A DNA stretch of 64,000 nt, taken from NCBI RefSeq assembly GCF_030272615.1, contig NC_081405.1, positions 605,416,177 through 605,480,176 of the forward strand, written 5' to 3'. The stretch is from Cryptomeria japonica (Eukaryota > Streptophyta > Pinopsida > Cupressales > Cupressaceae). The notes under the pieces were generated by a model. It saw nothing but the letters and a program-made list of their open reading frames with translations, was not told the DNA's origin and made no database searches. Positions 1 to 11,053 of the stretch are shown here, piece after piece. The stretch's first letter is position 1; every line of letters begins with the position of its first letter. The translations under genes and the position numbers were made by a program.

Positions 1-218
1 GTCTCAGAGTGCCATCTCTCAGCAAGTGCAGTTAGCAAACCCATGATCACTCGAAACTCAGGCACATACAGAATGAATCTCAAACCCATAACCTCAATGG
101 CAGCTCAGTCCTCAAATGTCAGCTCCAGTCATAACCTCTGAGTCGATGGGAATCTCTTTCATGACTCCAGCATAGGTAGGTACTCCTGCAGTCAAGAAAA
201 TCAATCATGTCAGTCAAA

Positions 219-490
219 GTGACACTCACTGTTCATCACAAAGTGTTGCTTCTATCCTAGTGACACTCATTGTTCATCACAAAGTGTTGCTTCTATTCTA
301 GTGACACTCACTATTCATTACAAAGTGTTGCTATTTTATCCTAGTGGTACTCCCTTTTCATCACAAAGTACTACGTGTTTTTGCACTCCCTGTTCATCAC
401 AAAGTGTTGCTCTTTTTAGTACTCCCTGTTCATCACAAAGTACTCTATCTTGGTACTCACTGTTCATCATAAAGTGCCTTGATCTATCCT
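219..490. repeat. Minisatellite, about 7 imperfect units
   Basis: Units share the core actcactgttcatcacaaag. They begin near 219, 260, 301, 344, 380, 416 and 450. The first spacings are 41, 41 and 43 bp, and later units shrink to about 34-37 bp and diverge. The array lies in the 3' non-coding part of element A, upstream of its right LTR. The small reading frames across it look like by-products of the repeat. Confidence 0.8.
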
Positions 491-911
491 AGTCTTCCCT
501 AGAGGACCTGCTTGAGTGCATCCTCTTAGCAGCTTATCCAATCGACAGCGTATGTTCATCACAGAACTGTCGATTTGCCCTAGAAGACATAAACGCGCAT
601 TCATGGCATAGATGCGCCTTAGCATTTTTACCCCGCTTGACATTTTGTTTGACATACCTAAACGCTCATTTATTTCTCTACCTGGCATGCATTAATGACA
701 ATATTTATTGCCACAAAGTACAAGGAGGTTTTGTGGTACTTACTGACTCTCCTGCATCTACTGGCCTCTAAAACCGACGAACGCGATTGAATTTGTGCAC
801 CAACACCATCGTTGCTGACTGCTCTCTGCTCTCTCTGCACTCTGATCTCTTGGATGTGTGGATGAAAATGAGGATGTTTTCCTTCATGATCTATCTTATA
901 GACTACCCTAT

Positions 912-939
912 CCCTAGCCCTAGCCCTAGCCCTAGCCCT
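912..939. repeat. (CCCTAG)n microsatellite
   Basis: Four and a half hexamer units of ccctag. It resembles a telomere motif, but the plant telomere unit is the heptamer CCCTAAA, so this is a simple repeat inside element A. Confidence 0.85.
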
Positions 940-1195
940 CATTTCTCAAGTCAGTCTTCATTATCCCGTGACTCTATCACTCTATCCTATCTGGTCAACC
1001 AATTCTAGCCTTTCTTTCTTATTGAGAGATTGTGTGCGATCTTTTCAGACATTTTCTTCCAATCTCTTGAGGGGGCATACCATTCCCATCTTGGGGCAAC
1101 TTTGTCTCAGTTCATATTATCTTCTTTGAAACAACGCAACAAACTGCATTGTCTCAAAGAGAGGCAAAATGTAGACACCTAAAATTGTCTCGTCT

Positions 1196-1428
1196 AATTA
1201 AATAAATATTTTATTTATTTAATTACTTTAGCCTAATTTTTCCATTAATTGAATAAATCCTTATTTATTTAATTAATTCATTTATCTTCTTCTAGCCTTA
1301 TTTCTCATTTAAATAAATACCTTTATTTATTTAAATTATCCTTTTCTTAAATTAAATAAATATCTTATTTATTTAATTGATCTCACTTCTACTATTAATT
1401 AAATAAATCTTTATTTATTTAATTAATT
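1196..1428. repeat. Array of five AT-rich palindromes in LTR A
   Basis: Five copies of an imperfect palindrome built on attaaataaat / atttatttaat start near 1196, 1244, 1308, 1350 and 1395. Each is about 29-34 bp and they are separated by about 15-30 bp of pyrimidine-rich DNA. They lie in U3, upstream of the TATA-like box. No function is shown by the sequence. Confidence 0.75.
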
Positions 1429-1585
1429 CATTAACCTTTTCTACCTATGACACATGTCATTCATCTCTTAATTCCTACACTACCTACCCCTCTCATTATT
1501 TTATTATTTTCTTTACCTACCCTCTAATCATAGCCGACCTCTTTTACACCTCTCAATCTTATCCCTCCATTTCTTATGGTGTCTT

Positions 1586-1594
1586 CTATATAAG
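1586..1594 (+). promoter_or_regulatory. TATA-like box of LTR A
   Basis: ctatataag, followed by ggagatgcttcc. It is placed as expected for a U3 promoter within the 783 bp LTR. The transcription start is not visible. Confidence 0.45.
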
Positions 1595-1952
1595 GAGATG
1601 CTTCCTTCATTATCAACCCTGACTAACTCACTATGCATTCAACCCCGACTATGCTTTCAAACTTGCATATGCAATCAAGCCTACTTGCAACCACATTTCC
1701 ATTCTTTGTTGAGCTCTTGTGCACATAAAATATGAGAGCAAATATATCAAGCAAGATCAATGGAGATAGAAAGAATGGAGATCCAAACCCTATTGGACAT
1801 GTGATGGTATAATCTTTGTGATTTCATTTGATTTGAATTGTCTTAGGTAATCTTCATATGTTATGGTGGATCTTTGTTGCTGTTAGGCTAGGGTTTTGTA
1901 GTTGAATTCATTTAGTCTTTCAACATTGTTGTATCCATTTTCACCATATACA

Positions 1953-3487
1953 GATATCACCAAGGGTCACGAGATAAGGAAAGAGGAAGACAATAAAGGC
2001 AAAGGACAAGGGGCTTATCCCGTAGAGGTAAAAAGAGTGTTTCCATAACCCATGGGAAAAGTAAAACAAAGAGAAAATGATATAGCTCGTTATCTCGCAA
2101 TGTTGAAGACCAAATGATGGAACCATGGGTTCGCATAACACGTGTTATGCAATTTGCAGAACAGTGCCTGATGGTTAAGTTATCTACGTGGTGGATTGAT
2201 GAAGGTTGACCCAAGGACAAAGGGGAGTATTTTGAGGACATAGCACATGGAAATTGGTCGAATTCCATCTGTCAAAGGGAGAGACGATGTCGACAGAGAT
2301 TGTTGTGCTGACACGCTGCAGGTAGATTTTTGCAACCAAATCATATTGGATTTCAACAATGGCACCAAGGAGGAGGTGCCTTTGATGAGGATCAGACAGA
2401 AAATAAGTTGAGTGGCTCCATGAAATTTGAGGATCTTCCATCTATAAGATTTCACTGCCTTGAACATGCTAGAGGGTCACCAACCGAGAAGATGTGAGGA
2501 CACAGAGCAAGTAGATTACTAAATGTAGTAATCCAGATTTAGAAGTCAGTCAAGGTAAAGCAAGGGATGAACTTAAGGCAAATTTTGTGTGGCTTGAGAC
2601 ACCTCCCCCTACTATTATCCTTAGGCTCATGGTCCCAAATCCCTGAAGCTATTCTTGTGACCTCTTACATTGATTGCCTCCAGATGGATTGCATGCAGAA
2701 TAGGAAAAGAGACACATCATTGTATATTTTATCCCACACAATCAAATTTTGACAAGTGTGTCTCACCTAGCCTGTAGCTTGTTTTTCTCCCTTGGTCTAT
2801 AAAAGGGAATTCAGGTTCAGTGTGAGGGCAATTTTATGAATATAATTTTTTTAGAAGCAAGGCTTCCATGTATAGTGCAAATTTTTCATGACAATTCAAT
2901 TTTTCTTTCAGTTTGTAGTTTTTTTGTATTTCAATAGTTTGCAATCTGAATGCAAGCAAGTTTAGAGGTTTCATTTGAAGTTATCTCTCTTGTATGCATA
3001 CTATTTTATGGAATGAAATGACCAAGGGTATTTTTCTTTGTCTCTACAAGTCAGATGTTTACTTTGTTGTTTACTTCTCTTCAAGGAAGAGATTAATTTT
3101 CTTATCACAAAGTAGAGAAATAGTGTTGTGTGTATGAGATTCTCAAGCATGGCTGTGAGTAGAGATATAAAGGAGAATGGTACTGTAATGCACTAGAATT
3201 TCAAGCCCAATGGTTGCATGTTACCTTGTTTGGATACAAAATCTACATATTATGGAGTTGACTTTGTTGCCCATAAAAGGTACTGGCCATGGTTGTTGCT
3301 TTTAGTTTTTAGAATATTTTATTATCAAAATCTATTTTGTTTCTACATTTCCTTTTAGCATTAAGAGTAGTGTAGAATCCCCCACTCCTGAATGAGTGCT
3401 TAGATTCTCAAAAACAAAGGTTAAATCCATAACTAGGAGTTTATCCATCTTTCTTAGTATCTTTCACTGAGATGATCTGCTGTAAAT
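1953..3487 (+). repeat. Element B left LTR, middle part
   Basis: Homologous to 20061-21565 of the right LTR. It runs from the end of element A to the target site of element C. It ends with taaat (3483-3487), the left copy of C's target duplication. Small reading frames here are not conserved in the right LTR and look spurious. Confidence 0.85.
2798..2804 (+). promoter_or_regulatory. TATA box in left LTR of element B
   Basis: tataaaa in the context cttggtctataaaaggg. The same box and context occur in the right LTR at 20887-20893, so it is conserved between the LTRs and is the likely promoter. Confidence 0.65.
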
Positions 3488-4566
3488 TGTCATGCCCAAA
3501 ATTTAGGGCAAAAACAGAACAATTTTTTTTTAAAAAGATACTAATTTAATTAACAAGTACACTCTTGCGACAAGCGTTAAAGAAAATTTCATTATTAAAT
3601 TTTGGCTAATTCCGAAATGAACTAAGCTTCGATAATTTGTTATATTTTAATTGCGGAAAACCTACTGGTTTAGATTCTATCTCCAAGAGATGTTTAGTTA
3701 ATAGCTTTATTAAATTAATCAAACTAAAAGTATTAGGAGAGATATTTTAATTTATCCTCCATTATGACTATATAGTCTTAGCAAATTTAATTAATTTTCT
3801 CTTTATAATTTACCCCAAATCAATATTGTGTACATATAAAATGTACATATATACATATTGATTATGCATATATTTTGTATATTAATAATTTAATTTCTTA
3901 TTTCAAAAAAAACTCAAAAAAAACATATATATACATATATATATATTCCCATATATATATATATATGGAAACATATATATTTATATATATTTTTTATTTA
4001 TATATTAATATTTTAATTCTAAATTTGAATACCAATATAATTACCAAATTATAAAACCATGTTTTTCCCCCAACCCTAATTAGGGTTCTAATTTCTTATA
4101 TAAAACATTTTCTAAAACCAAATAACATATTTTTTTTTTTTTAATTTCAAAATGCTAAACTGCCCTAGCCCCTTTCGGGCTAGGGTTTAACCCTTTTTTT
4201 TAACAGGTAAAGTTCCTTGCTGGGCCGAAAACCCTACAGGCGGCTATGAAAATTTCTTTCCAGGTTACAGGAGGAACAAGGCAGGTTTGGGCCGCGCGCG
4301 CGCCACTGTGTGAGCGCACAGTGGGCGTCGCGGCACCACTGTGTGCCCACACAGTGGGCGCCGCTGGCGGCACCACTGTGTGGCCACATAGTGGCGGCCG
4401 TGGCCATCCACTGTGTGCCCACATAGTGGGAGCTGCAAGCGGCTCCACTGTGTGTGCACACAGTGGGCGCCGCGCAGTCGTCCACTGTGCGTACACACAG
4501 TGGAGTCCGCGGGGACCCAAAAACTTTAAAAAAAATTTAAATTTTTTTTTTAAAACTATAACATTT

Positions 4567-4602
<36 letters not shown>

Positions 4603-4785
4603 TATATATTTATATATATGTATATATATATATATGTGGTATTTACATAACTTAATAAGCATAGATAAAAAGATAAATCTAAATTCCAAATAAAATTTAT
4701 ATATATATTTTTTTTTGAAAGAGAATTTTTACATGCAAAATTTTAAGCTAATATAATAAAGGGAAAGATAACATTAAGTTTAATC

Positions 4786-4817
<32 letters not shown>

Positions 4818-7332
4818 TCATCTATAAAACAAGCTTTTAAATCAATGTTAACAAAAATACATTTTAAAGTATTTTACAAAGATACATTATACTTTTTCTG
4901 GAAATAAGAAATCCATTAATATATTTTTTTTTAAATAAAATATTCACATAAAACAACTTTTTTTTTTTTTTTTTCCATTCAAAATACTTAAAAGCTTTCA
5001 GCTTAAATAAACTTCTAAATTGTCCGATTTAAAATACAGGTAAAATCTAAATGAAAACAGACCTTTTATTTCTTCCATAATACAAGAAGCTTGCATGCAA
5101 CACATTTTTAACTTTTCTTTTTTCAAATAAACCAGAAGTAGAAATAACAAGCTTTTCTTTTTTTTTTAAAACATCTCTAAGATATTCTACCAATTTACAT
5201 AATGTTTTCTCTGAATAGTCACAACAATAAGACTTCAAGTCTACTTTCACAAATTACAACTTGCTTCTCTTTTCTATGAATGAGGCATATTTCTATAGCA
5301 ACTTTAAACAAACAACTGCAACTGAACTCAAGTATCTTCCTAAACAATCTTCTGTATCTCTTTCATGGTTCCTATTCTCTTTCCTCTGAATTTCCTGCAT
5401 AATAGAAAACACAAAAATGACCACGGAGTGCTCACCTCCCAGCCTAGGCTAACTGGTAGCCACCCTCGAGCTCGGAGAACCAATTCCTAGACGGGTAACA
5501 AATAGGCAAACACAAAGAAACACAAAACATACAAATATTCCAGACACATTCCCAACCTGGCTTTCACAACACCACACTCTGGTGGTGAACATTTTCAAAG
5601 GGTGGTAGTGGACCAAATACCCTAAGGAGAATCTGCAAGTATGTAATAACAAGAAGCCACCTCATGGCACAAATAAAATATCAAGAATCTCAACCCAATA
5701 ATCCTTATGCCCCCCAAAGGCATTCTAGCCTTATAACCCTCCTTATGACCCCCATTGCACAAACAGGCCATGCAGCAAGGGTCACACAAAGATCCCTTGT
5801 GATCGCTCTCAAAAGAGAGTCTCTCACTCGAGGGTTGTCACTGCTACCACCCTCAAGATCCTCTTCTCCCCCAAGAGTAAGAGATCTTGAGAAAACTCCC
5901 AAAACACATTCATTCATAAAACAAGACACCAAAAGATTTTCAAACATCCATTTTCAAGAATACAGATTTTCTCATTCAACAACTTTCAGAAATAAACAAG
6001 AAAAAAAAACATTAAAAGTAAATATTGAAAACCAACCTTAATCTGCCCAAAGGTTATGATGATATCTGAAGAAGAGCTGCCCAATCCACAATTCTTTTTT
6101 TTTCCTTAATCAATTTCTTTATCCCATAACATTATTTTTCTTCCAAATTTTCTTCTGTCTCCAAAAATGGAGAGTGGGTGATTAACCAGCTATTCCCAAA
6201 AATCTTCCTTAAGAAGCTCACTCTCTGAGTTCTCACAGGATTCTAAAAAAAAAAACCAAAAAGAAGGAAGAAAGCAAAAATGCAAAAAGACTTTCCTTCC
6301 CAAAAGGAAAATATCTTGATTTGATTTCACTTCAATTTTCAATTTTCGCTCAACTCAAAAAAACCAATTTTTAAAGCGTTAAAAAGATCATTAGAAAGTA
6401 GAAACTTGCCAAAAATTACCCCTAACCCCTAGGTATACCTTATGGGCTTCAGGAAACCCTAATAAACTACCCCTAGGTGTTCATTTAACCCATTTTAAAC
6501 CCCCCTGAAGTTTATTTTCGGGTCAAACATAAGTTGACCACTCCAAATATTATATTCTCAAAATATCTTTTTGACAACACATTATTTTATTTAATAATTA
6601 ATTATAATTAACACTCTCCCAGCAAGAGACAAAATAAAATATTTAAATTTAAATCCACAAATGTGCCAAGTGACACTAATAAAATACTTTTACAAAAATG
6701 AACATGAAATTGTCTCTTGAGGTTTTTTACACAATAAATTTAAATAACACATAACACTCATGCAGCATATACTGATACGAATAAAATACAACACAAACAG
6801 GGTGTTGTCTCTCCAAATAGACAAACCCTAGCTTACGAACATACATAAGTCTAGGTTTGATTCTCCGTAATTTTCCATGGTCACATGGTAAATTTCCTGC
6901 GCATCTCAATTTACACATTAGTACTTCCAAATATCCAAATATAATATAATTCAATAATATAACAATGCACATCATCACTTGCATACAATTTCCATCCGCA
7001 CAGATTGAATACATCTTTTATCAAGAAAATTTCACATAAGCAATTTCATCCCAATTCACATAAACTAAACATACATCATAGTTCTATATTCAGAGTAAAG
7101 TCCTGCAAATTCAATAACGACATCTATCATTGCAATTATCATCCTATCTAATAATCATGTAGTGTTCTATCCCATAAACCATGTAAGTAAATCATCAAAT
7201 CATAGCAATGTTATCCAATATCCTGAAATCATATAAGTTCTAAGTCTCAAAATGCATCAAAATAAAGTATCCATAATAGTCTAAAATATAAAATCCACTG
7301 AATGTCAAACTGAGTCGAGGTGAGGCCTCACA
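3488..7332 (-). repeat. Left-hand LTR of element C (its 3' LTR), 3,845 bp
   Basis: On the plus strand it opens tgtcatgcccaaaa and closes ggcctcaca; on the element's own strand it begins TGTGAGG and ends CATGACA. It contains AT microsatellites (about 3930-3990, 4570-4640, 4788-4812) and the hairpin array at 4303-4503. Reading frames inside it, such as a 125-residue frame at 5664-6041, recur in the other LTR only because the LTRs are copies. They have no recognisable domain. Confidence 0.93.
4303..4503. repeat. Six-unit palindrome array in LTR C (left copy)
   Basis: Six 22-bp near-perfect palindromes with arms ccactgtgtg and cacacagtgg lie at 4303-4324, 4336-4357, 4373-4394, 4408-4429, 4445-4466 and 4482-4503. 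Start-to-start spacing is 33-37 bp. Spacers are GC-rich (gcgccgcgg type), in sharp contrast to the AT-rich DNA around them. Arms are conserved while the central few bases vary. The other LTR carries the same array. Confidence 0.93.
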
Positions 7333-7344
7333 TCCTCCCCCTCT
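7333..7344 (-). promoter_or_regulatory. Polypurine tract of element C
   Basis: The plus strand reads tcctccccctct, so the element strand reads agagggggagga, directly against the start of the 3' LTR. It would prime plus-strand DNA synthesis. It overlaps the terminal stop codon of gag-pol (7343-7345). Confidence 0.85.
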
Positions 7345-8116
7345 AGGCATGAACTTCCTCCTGGAGTTCATCAAAGAGGTGAGGGTACTCTGATCTCATA
7401 CGTGCTGCGTCCTCCCATGAAGCCGTAACCTCATCATAACAATCCCACTGGACCCTAACCTGGTCCAGCTCTCAACCTCGAAGGGCCAATGTCCGGCGTG
7501 CCAAAATGCGAATGGGCTCCAAAGCTAGCTGCCCGTCCGACTCCACCTGCAAGGCATCCCAATCTAAAAGGTGAGACTCATTATAGATATATTTTCTCAA
7601 AACTGAAATATGAAACACATCGTGGATGCGTGACAGGCTAGGTGGCAAAGCTAAATGGTAGGCAACTGGGCCTATCCTCTCCAGAATCTCAAAAGGTCCT
7701 ACAAAGCGAGGTGCGAGCTTAGAACCCTTTTCGTAACGGATCGGACTCTTATGCGGTCACACTCTCAAGAAAACTCTGTCTCCAACCAAGTAACTATGAT
7801 CAATCCTCTTTGCATCGGCATACTTCTTCTGTCTATCCTGAGCCTCTCTGAGACGCTGCCTAATCAAATCCACCTGCTGTTCCATATCCCGAACTAACTC
7901 AGGACCAATAGCAACTCTATCCTCTATGCGATCCCAGCTCAAGGGCGTCCTGCAAGGCCTGCCGTATAATGCCTGGTAGGGTGGCATCCCCAAAGAAGTG
8001 TGATGCCCATTGTTATAGGCAAACTCCACTAAGGGAAGATACTCCTCCCACCGGGTCTGATGATCCATGATGTACATATGAAGCATATCCTCTAACACCT
8101 GATTGACTCTCTCTGT
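7343..8116 (-). pseudogene. Element C integrase C-terminal part and chromodomain-like tail
   Basis: Follows the stop at 8117. The first residues, TERVNQ, carry the glutamate of the integrase D,D-35-E triad. Then come the [19 protein letters not shown] region typical of the Ty3/gypsy integrase C-terminus, the [11 protein letters not shown] motif, and a tail with VRVQW, SWEDA and YPHLF. That tail matches the degenerate chromodomain of plant chromoviruses, which directs integration to heterochromatin. Internal TGA stops lie at 7757 and 7472. Confidence 0.82.
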
Positions 8117-8635
8117 CTAACCATCTGTCTCCGGGTGATAGGCTGTACTGAAATTGAGCTTAGTGCCCATAGCTGCCTGCAATGACTTCCAAAAGGTAGA
8201 AGTGAAAAGAGAATCCCTGTCAGAAATAATCTTGCGGGGTACGCCATGTATTCTAACAATGTCTCGCAAGAACACCTGTGCTACTGCAGGAGCTGTGAAT
8301 GTAGTACGAACTGGTGAAAAGTGAGCTACCTTGGTCAGCTTGTCAACTGTCACCAAGATAGCATCATGGCGACGAGAAGACATAGGGAGACCAATGATGA
8401 AATCCATGGATATGGTATCCCACTTCCACTCTGGTATAGCATGAGACTGAAGCAACCCACCTGGATGGCGGTGCTCCGCCTTTACCCTCTGACACTCGAG
8501 ACACCGAGCTACTATCTCAGCAATGAGCTGCCGCATTCCCGGCCAATGATACAACTGCCTCAAGTCTGCATGCAACTTCTTAACCCTAAGATGCGCTACA
8601 TAAGGAGCTCTATGAGCTTCCGAGACAATGAACTC
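8117..8635 (-). pseudogene. Element C integrase: zinc-binding and catalytic core
   Basis: The HHCC zinc finger is readable (EAH, VAH, CLEC), followed by the core with the first aspartate in MDFIIGLP and the second in ISDRD. The third catalytic residue falls just after the TAG at 8117. The TGA at 8636 separates this block from RNase H. Together with 7343-8116 it forms one integrase in one frame. Confidence 0.85.
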
Positions 8636-10021
8636 TCACAACCCTCCGGAGGAAGGTACATAAATGCGCCCTCTGTGGCGTAATAGTCCATCGGACTCCA
8701 AAGAATAATCCACATATTTCCCTTCTAGAGTGACCTGAGAATGTAACACCTGACAAACCTTTGCATACCATCCATCCTCTGACAAGTGCCAAAGTATACG
8801 GTCCCTCAAGTTTGTGCCCATGGATATGGTGTAAACCTCATGACGTCTCCTACTCAAGGCATCTGCAACTACATTTTCCTTTCCCTTGATGTAGTGAACG
8901 TCAAAATCATATTTGCACAAAAACTCCATCCATCTCCTCTGACGTGCATTAAGGTTCGGCTGAGTGAAGATGTACTGAAGACTCTGATGATCTGAATGCA
9001 ACTCAAAGTGATGTCCTAGAAGGAAGTGTCTCCACCTCACAAGTGCATGCACTACTGCTGCGAGCTCAAGGTCATGAGTGGGATAATTAAGTTCATGAGT
9101 CTTAAGTTTCCTAGACTCGAAAGCTATGGCCCTACCACCTTGCATAAGAACTGCCCCTAAACCCTCTAAGGAAGCATCGGTACAAACCATGAAATCAGCT
9201 GAAGGATCTGGTACAACAAGGATAGGAGCGCTAGTAAGTGCCTTCTTGAGTTCCTGAAAGGCCTTCTCGCACTTCTCTGTCCACTCAAATTTCTTCCCTT
9301 TACGCTGAAGAGAGGTAATAGGGTGTGCGACTCTGGAGAAACCTTCGACAAAACGTCGGTAATATCCTGCTAAACCCATGAAACTCCTGACCTCTGTCAC
9401 ACTGGTAGGTGCTGGCCAATCCATAATAGCCCTAATCTTTGATGGGTCAACAGAGATCCCATCACCAGAAATAACGTGTCCAAGGTACTTGACCTCAGAT
9501 CGAAAGAAAGCACACTTCGATAGGCTGCCAAACAACTGGTTATCTCGCAAACACTGCAATACCTGTTTCAGGTGCTCCTCATGCTCCTTCTCATTCTGAG
9601 AATATATCAATATATCATCGAGGAACACAATAACAAAACAGTCCAGAAAGGTACGGAACACCCCATTCATGAGACTCATAAAAACTGCTGGGGCATTCGT
9701 AAGTCCAAAGGGGACTACGGTAAACTCATAGTGACCATATCTAGTGCGAAATGCGGTCTTGTGGATATCACTTTCCACGATTCTCAACTGATGGTATCCT
9801 GACTTCAGATCTATTTTGGAAAAGACTTTGGCACCCTGAAGCTGGTCAAATAAATCATCAATTCTGGGAAAAGGATATCGGTTCTTGATGGTTACTTTAT
9901 TTAGCAGTCGATAATCCATACACAAACGGAGAGATCCATCCTTCTTCTTAACGAAGATAACTGGTGCACCCCACGGGGATACGCTAGTACGGATATGACC
10001 CTTCTCAAGAAGTTCCTCGAG
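8636..10021 (-). pseudogene. Element C reverse transcriptase and RNase H
   Basis: The frame is open from just after the TAG at 10022 to the TGA at 8636. It begins with the [18 protein letters not shown] type of motif, then MDYRLLNK, and has the catalytic FLDD in [12 protein letters not shown], a usual Ty3/gypsy variant of YxDD. RNase H follows, with VCTDAS, the ALSRR linker motif and the usual spacing. It would copy element RNA into cDNA inside the virus-like particle. Confidence 0.9.
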
Positions 10022-10024
10022 CTA

Positions 10025-10834
10025 AATTTTAAGTTCATTAAGCTCATTTGTGGTCATTCTATAAGGTGCTCTGGAAACTGGCTCGGCTCCTGGTACTAGG
10101 TCTATATGAAAATCAATCTCTCTGCGGGGAGGCATTCCCGGTAACTCTGAAGGAAATACATCTGAATATCCCTGAAGGATAGGATGGTCATCGAGCGATG
10201 TTTCTTTTTCCTCCTCTTCTCCTCTATCACTGATAGTGATAGCAAAAAGCTGACATCCCTTCCGCATGCTCCGCTTGAGCTGCATTGTGGAGATCATACG
10301 AAGAGACACGGGCCTCTGAATCCCGGTGATAACTATGGGCGAACCATGATCATCCTCACACTCGATCTTTTTCAGGCGGCAATCCATCTTGGCTCTATGG
10401 GCATAAAGCCAATCCATGCCAAGTATGATCCCATAAGATCCAAGTGGAGTCACTCTGAGGTCTACTACAGTGGTGGTCTTGCCAATCTGCAACTGACATG
10501 CCCTAACCTCTGATTCCACTGACACTCTAGCCCCTGAAGCTAATTCCACTTTCCAACTGACACCCTGCCTAGTTGCCACTAGCCCGCAACGCTCCACAAC
10601 GAACGGAGATACAAAGGAGTCAGTAGCTCCTGAATCAAACAAAATAGATACATTGTTACCTCTGATTATACCTGAAGATTCGATAACCGTGGCCTGATGA
10701 TCGTCCTGGTGGTTGTCAACCGCTGCGAAAACTCTATGGGAGCTGCCCATATCACCGACTGTCGGTTCTGAAGCTGCCATCCGCTGACTCCCTGCTACCT
10801 GTCCCTGAGGGCAATCCCTCGCCAAGTGCCCCAT
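10025..10834 (-). pseudogene. Element C Gag C-terminus and aspartic protease
   Basis: This open stretch starts within the CCHC knuckle region (CFTCGAMGHLARDC spans its upstream edge near 10850-10810). The catalytic protease motif FDSGATDSF has its aspartate codon at 10634-10636. The GIILGMDWL motif, also typical of retroviral-type proteases, follows. The frame then leads into reverse transcriptase after the stop at 10022. Confidence 0.88.
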
Positions 10835-11053
10835 GGCTCCACAAGTAAAGCAAGCACCCCGTGCCTGGAACTGGGCACCCTGAGGCCTAGAAAAACCCTG
10901 ACCTCCTGTCCTACTGGATCCGCTGTACCCACTCCTGGAGGACTGCTGAGTCCCCGCCAGCTGTGTGTACTGTCCCTGTGCCCTCTGATCACGTTTCTAT
11001 CCCTGAGTCTGCCACTGCTTGGGCTTGGAGCCCTACTGATACTGTGGAGGCTT

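Larger units (their letters stand above)
1..1952 (+). mobile_element. Element A: 3' end of an LTR retrotransposon, cut by the window start
   Basis: Positions 1-1169 are non-coding internal DNA and 1170-1952 is the right LTR. A purine-rich stretch (agagaggcaaaa) lies directly before an LTR that opens TGTAGACACC and closes TATACA. The right edge is fixed independently: homology to the right LTR of element B begins exactly at 1953 (gatat, matching 20061). A is therefore inserted in the left LTR of B and is younger than B. No coding domain is visible, so the lineage is uncertain. A long 3' untranslated region with tandem repeats is common in Tat-lineage Ty3/gypsy elements, which would fit. The left LTR and the left target duplication lie outside the window. 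Confidence 0.65.
1170..1952 (+). repeat. Right LTR of element A (783 bp)
   Basis: Starts TGTAGACACC after a purine tract and ends TATACA, giving the short terminal inverted pair TGTA/TACA. It holds five AT-rich palindromes (1196-1428) and a TATA-like box at 1586-1594. The 3' boundary equals the point where element B homology starts at 1953. The left LTR is not in the window, so LTR divergence cannot be measured. Confidence 0.65.

Noticed and set aside
912-939. Interstitial telomere repeat
   Set aside because: The unit is the hexamer CCCTAG, not the plant CCCTAAA heptamer, and the tract is only 28 bp.
4303-4503. CRISPR-like array of evenly spaced repeats
   Set aside because: Units are palindromes with 11-15 bp GC-rich spacers inside a plant LTR, repeated in the partner LTR, with no cas genes. 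It is not a CRISPR array.
4200-4599. Overlapping reading frames of 77-117 residues on both strands
   Set aside because: They arise from the palindrome array, which is open in many frames. They have no start context or domain, and recur at 12976-13315 only because the LTRs are copies.
5664-6041. 125-residue frame kept in both LTRs of element C
   Set aside because: Identity follows from LTR duplication. The frame has no domain, and it lies on the strand opposite to the element's transcription.
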